The notes under the pieces were generated by a model. The model was not told the DNA's origin and ran no database searches. It saw only the letters and a program-made list of their open reading frames with translations. The translations under genes and the position numbers were made by a program. From Bacillota bacterium (lineage in GTDB: Bacteria; Bacillota; Clostridia; Oscillospirales; Ruminococcaceae), in assembly GCA_029572815.1 (NCBI GenBank), contig JAKPUQ010000209.1, forward strand, positions 106,878-170,877: a stretch of DNA of 64,000 nt. Reading direction: 5' to 3'. Shown one piece after another: positions 62,121-64,000 of the stretch (positions are counted from its first letter, which is position 1; each line of letters opens with the position of its first letter).

Positions 62121-62873
62121 TCACAGTTCTTCAAGAAGACCGCTGTATTTGTGTCCCTCTACTTCAAGTATCGCTTCGACGGTTTTGACTGGCTTCTTGG
62201 GTTCAGTCGGTTTTGATACCTCGGCAGCATATCCATTCTTCCCTGCGGCCTTGATGGCTGTAGGATAGTCGATGTAACAGTAATCAAGATCACATTCAGC
62301 GTTAACTCCTGCGACTTTCTTTTTTCCGACGATATCATTATCCTTATTGCCAGCAACGGAATACTGCCATATTCCGTATGGATCCTTGTAGTTCGTCTCT
62401 CTGATGTAGTGGGCAAGCCAGACTGCATACCTTGTCCGCGTTGTCTTGTCGATGTACGTCTCGAGGAAGAACTTAAAGGAGTAAATGCCTACCCAGTAGC
62501 CGGCAGCCTCCAGGGCTTCACAGAAGGTTTTAACTATTTCCGTGACTTTTCCCATGCCGAGCTGCTGTCTTTTCTCCTCAATGTCAAAGTATATGGGATA
62601 CTCGAATTTCTTGCCTTTGATTACTTCAAGGCAGGCAGCGGCTTCCAGTTTTGCCTCCTCTGCTGTCACGGCGTAGCTGTACCAATAGCAGCCACAAGGT
62701 ATTCCGAGTCTCTTGCACTCAGAATAGTTCCGCTCGAACTGAGGATCCTTCTGTGTGGCAAGCCTTCCATAGCCCGCTTGCATGATAGCAAAGTCTATCT
62801 TTTCAACATTCTTGACCGTATTCCAGTCAATGCTGCCCTGATGCAGGGATACGTCAATTCCTTTCAGTGTCAT
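62121..62873 (-). CDS. Phage-type GH25 lysozyme (endolysin)
   Basis: Cleaves peptidoglycan glycan strands. About 250 aa from MTLKGIDVSLHQG (62873), with a ribosome site inside the holin end. GH25 motifs: GIDVSLHQGSIDW with the first catalytic Asp, IYFDIEE (catalytic Asp/Glu) and VWLAHYI, IWQYS. The last ~40 residues after a Pro/Lys-rich linker (PTEPKKPVKTVE) form a short C-terminal module of unknown type. No signal peptide; it would be released by the neighbouring holin. Confidence 0.93.
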   Translation of the reverse strand: MTLKGIDVSLHQGSIDWNTVKNVEKIDFAIMQAGYGRLATQKDPQFERNYSECKRLGIPCGCYWYSYAVTAEEAKLEAAACLEVIKGKKFEYPIYFDIEEKRQQLGMGKVTEIVKTFCEALEAAGYWVGIYSFKFFLETYIDKTTRTRYAVWLAHYIRETNYKDPYGIWQYSVAGNKDNDIVGKKKVAGVNAECDLDYCYIDYPTAIKAAGKNGYAAEVSKPTEPKKPVKTVEAILEVEGHKYSGLLEEL

Positions 62874-63264
62874 GTTTTCCTTCCTCCTTTTCATATTCTT
62901 GAACATTTTTCAGCCGCTTGAGCAGCTTTCTTATCCAACCTGCGGACTGTGGATTGATCTCAGCGTAGTTTTCAAGTATGCTTATGAGCTCCATTATTAC
63001 TATGTACCCGAACACTACGATAGCCGCAACAGTACCTGTGACTTTGGCGAGCTGATCTGCGGCATAGTACTTACCGAGTGCATTGATACCGATCTCCAAG
63101 CCGCAGGCTGTAGCCATGACGATAAGTTCGCCTATCTTATTGAGACCACCTTTACGCATCTTTGAGCTGCTTAAAGTGCCTGTGACATACCCTTTGATGA
63201 TTCCTGTTATGAAGTCTGAGACCGCCAGTCCCAAGACAATAGTAAGCATAATAATGTACTGCAT
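62854..63264 (-). CDS. Phage holin (toxin-secretion/phage-lysis type)
   Basis: 136 aa from MQYIIMLTIVLGL (63264), behind a GGAGG. Two to three transmembrane helices with the family features AVSDFITGIIKGYVTG and SSKMRKGGLNKIGEL, and a charged C-terminal tail. It forms membrane pores that let the endolysin out. The C-terminus overlaps the endolysin start by 20 bases, the standard phage holin-lysin arrangement. Confidence 0.9.
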   Translation of the reverse strand: MQYIIMLTIVLGLAVSDFITGIIKGYVTGTLSSSKMRKGGLNKIGELIVMATACGLEIGINALGKYYAADQLAKVTGTVAAIVVFGYIVIMELISILENYAEINPQSAGWIRKLLKRLKNVQEYEKEEGKHDTERN

Positions 63265-63277
63265 TATATTCCCCTCC

Positions 63278-63460
63278 TTAACTATCTGCATTGTTATCAC
63301 CTGCATTTATACTTGTCAGCTGTGCAGTCGATTGCACAGGGCTGACACCAGTAGCACTCTCCAAAGCAATCACACGCTCATACAACTCCTGATAGCTCGG
63401 ACGAAAAGGCTGAAAAACTGTAGAAATGGCATATGCTTCAAGGCACTGATGTGCAGACAT
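63278..63460 (-). CDS. Short phage-like ORF at the junction
   Basis: 60 aa ending 14 bases before the holin start. YQELYERVIALESATG resembles the C-terminal end of phage tail-fibre or tail-accessory proteins, but I cannot name a family. No ribosome site precedes its first ATG, and upstream the sequence changes to nrdD, so it is probably the tail end of a larger gene cut at the junction. Confidence 0.5.
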   Translation of the reverse strand: MSAHQCLEAYAISTVFQPFRPSYQELYERVIALESATGVSPVQSTAQLTSINAGDNNADS

Positions 63461-64000
63461 GAACGACTCAAAGGAACGCCGTCCGATGTTGCGCCGATCC
63501 TCTGGCAGAACGGTGCGCTGGCAAGACTGAAGGACGGCGAGGTCATTGACGACCTGCTGTATAACAATTACAGCACCATTTCCCTCGGCTATGCAGGCAT
63601 CGCAGAGATGACCTACCGCATGACAGGCTGTTCACATACAGAGCCGGACGGTAAGACCTTCGCTCTGGCGGTCATGCGATTCCTCAATGACAAGTGCAGC
63701 AAATGGAGAGCCGAGACTAATATCAGCTTCTCGCTGTACGGAACGCCGATGGAGAGCGTCACCTATAAATTCGCTCAGTGCCTGCAAAGGCGGCACGGCA
63801 TTATTCCTCATGTGACGGATAAAAGCTATATCACAAATTCTTATCATGTCCATGTGACTGAGCCGATTGATGCATTTGCAAAGCTCTCCTTCGAGGCAGA
63901 GTTTCAGGCTCTTTCTCCCGGCGGTGCAATCAGCTATGTAGAAGTGCCGAACCTTCAGAACAACATCCCTGCGGTGCTGGCGCTGATGCGGCATATCTAC
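63449..64000 (+). pseudogene. nrdD: Anaerobic ribonucleoside-triphosphate reductase NrdD, 5'-truncated, runs off window
   Basis: From about 63461 the plus strand encodes HERLKGTPSDVAPILWQNG, then ISLGYAGIAEM, ETNISFSLYGTPMES, YITNSYHVHV and LSPGGAISYVEVP, which are class III ribonucleotide reductase (NrdD) core sequences. Some half of the protein should precede this point, but the upstream DNA is phage-like. The frame is open without a stop to the window end; the glycyl-radical C-terminus is outside. An ATG at 63449 exists but has no ribosome site. It is either a truncated gene or the result of rearrangement or misassembly. Confidence 0.8.

Larger units (their letters stand above)
62036..63460. 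mobile_element. Phage lysis-cassette remnant
   Basis: Holin, GH25 endolysin and a fragment of a tail-like gene, about 1.4 kb, wedged between two genes that each begin abruptly: cotJC on the left and nrdD on the right. No integrase, structural or att sequence is visible. It may be a deletion remnant of a prophage or a captured lysis module. Confidence 0.55.

Overview
The window is a chromosomal segment of an anaerobic, low-to-mid GC Firmicute, most probably a cellulolytic Ruminococcus or a close relative in Oscillospiraceae. The reasons are two dockerin-bearing glycoside hydrolases (GH9 and GH26) with Thr-rich linkers, a sortase-assembled pilus locus, Clostridia-type housekeeping order (rnc-radical SAM-smc-ftsY, infC-rpmI-rplT), sporulation relics (spoIIR, a cotJC-like gene) and an anaerobic ribonucleotide reductase fragment. 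Genus is an inference; no rRNA is present. No tRNA, rRNA or CRISPR array was seen.

Layout. 1-5.6 kb (+): 3' part of dnaG, rpoD, then a PAS/GGDEF/EAL protein with a long repetitive C-terminal domain. 5.6-11.2 kb (+): ychF, a membrane protein with a thrice-repeated motif, then a four-gene operon made of a glutamine-synthetase-like protein that has lost most catalytic residues, an ANTAR-domain regulator with a pseudo-receiver, a small membrane protein and a lipoprotein. Two consecutive hairpins with ANTAR-type hexaloops lie in the leader of that operon. 11.2-13.2 kb (-): ECF sigma, anti-sigma, small membrane protein, and an acidic zinc-ribbon protein. 13.2-41 kb (-): housekeeping genes: efp, a frameshifted pepP, aroQ, yqeG, rpsU, leuS, rsfS, an LCP protein, a nadD-yqeK fusion, yhbY, rdgB, ftsY with an acidic C-terminal tail, smc, rnc, plsX, trmFO, topA, dprA, an rRNA methyltransferase, rplT-rpmI-infC with an L20-type leader, spoIIR and ftsH.

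41-58.8 kb is the extracellular part: a GH26-GH9 dockerin operon, a leucine-rich-repeat protein, and a pilus operon reading leftwards from 56.6 kb (coiled-coil protein, signal peptidase, giant tip adhesin, major pilin, class C sortase, minor pilin). A second, decayed coiled-coil/signal-peptidase/sortase set reads rightwards from 57.06 kb. 58.8-64 kb: alanine dehydrogenase, a TPM-like membrane protein, a 5'-truncated cotJC-like gene, a small phage lysis cassette (endolysin, holin), and a 5'-truncated nrdD fragment running off the window.

Two themes stand out. First, the 7.6-11.2 kb operon looks like a nitrogen-responsive control module built from a degenerate enzyme, a degenerate receiver with an RNA-binding ANTAR domain, and its RNA target. 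Second, six single-base frame disruptions occur, each explicable by one extra base in a short mononucleotide run, and five of them are in secreted, surface or pilus-maturation genes. They are either sequencing errors, decay, or slipped-strand switching; the sequence alone cannot decide.
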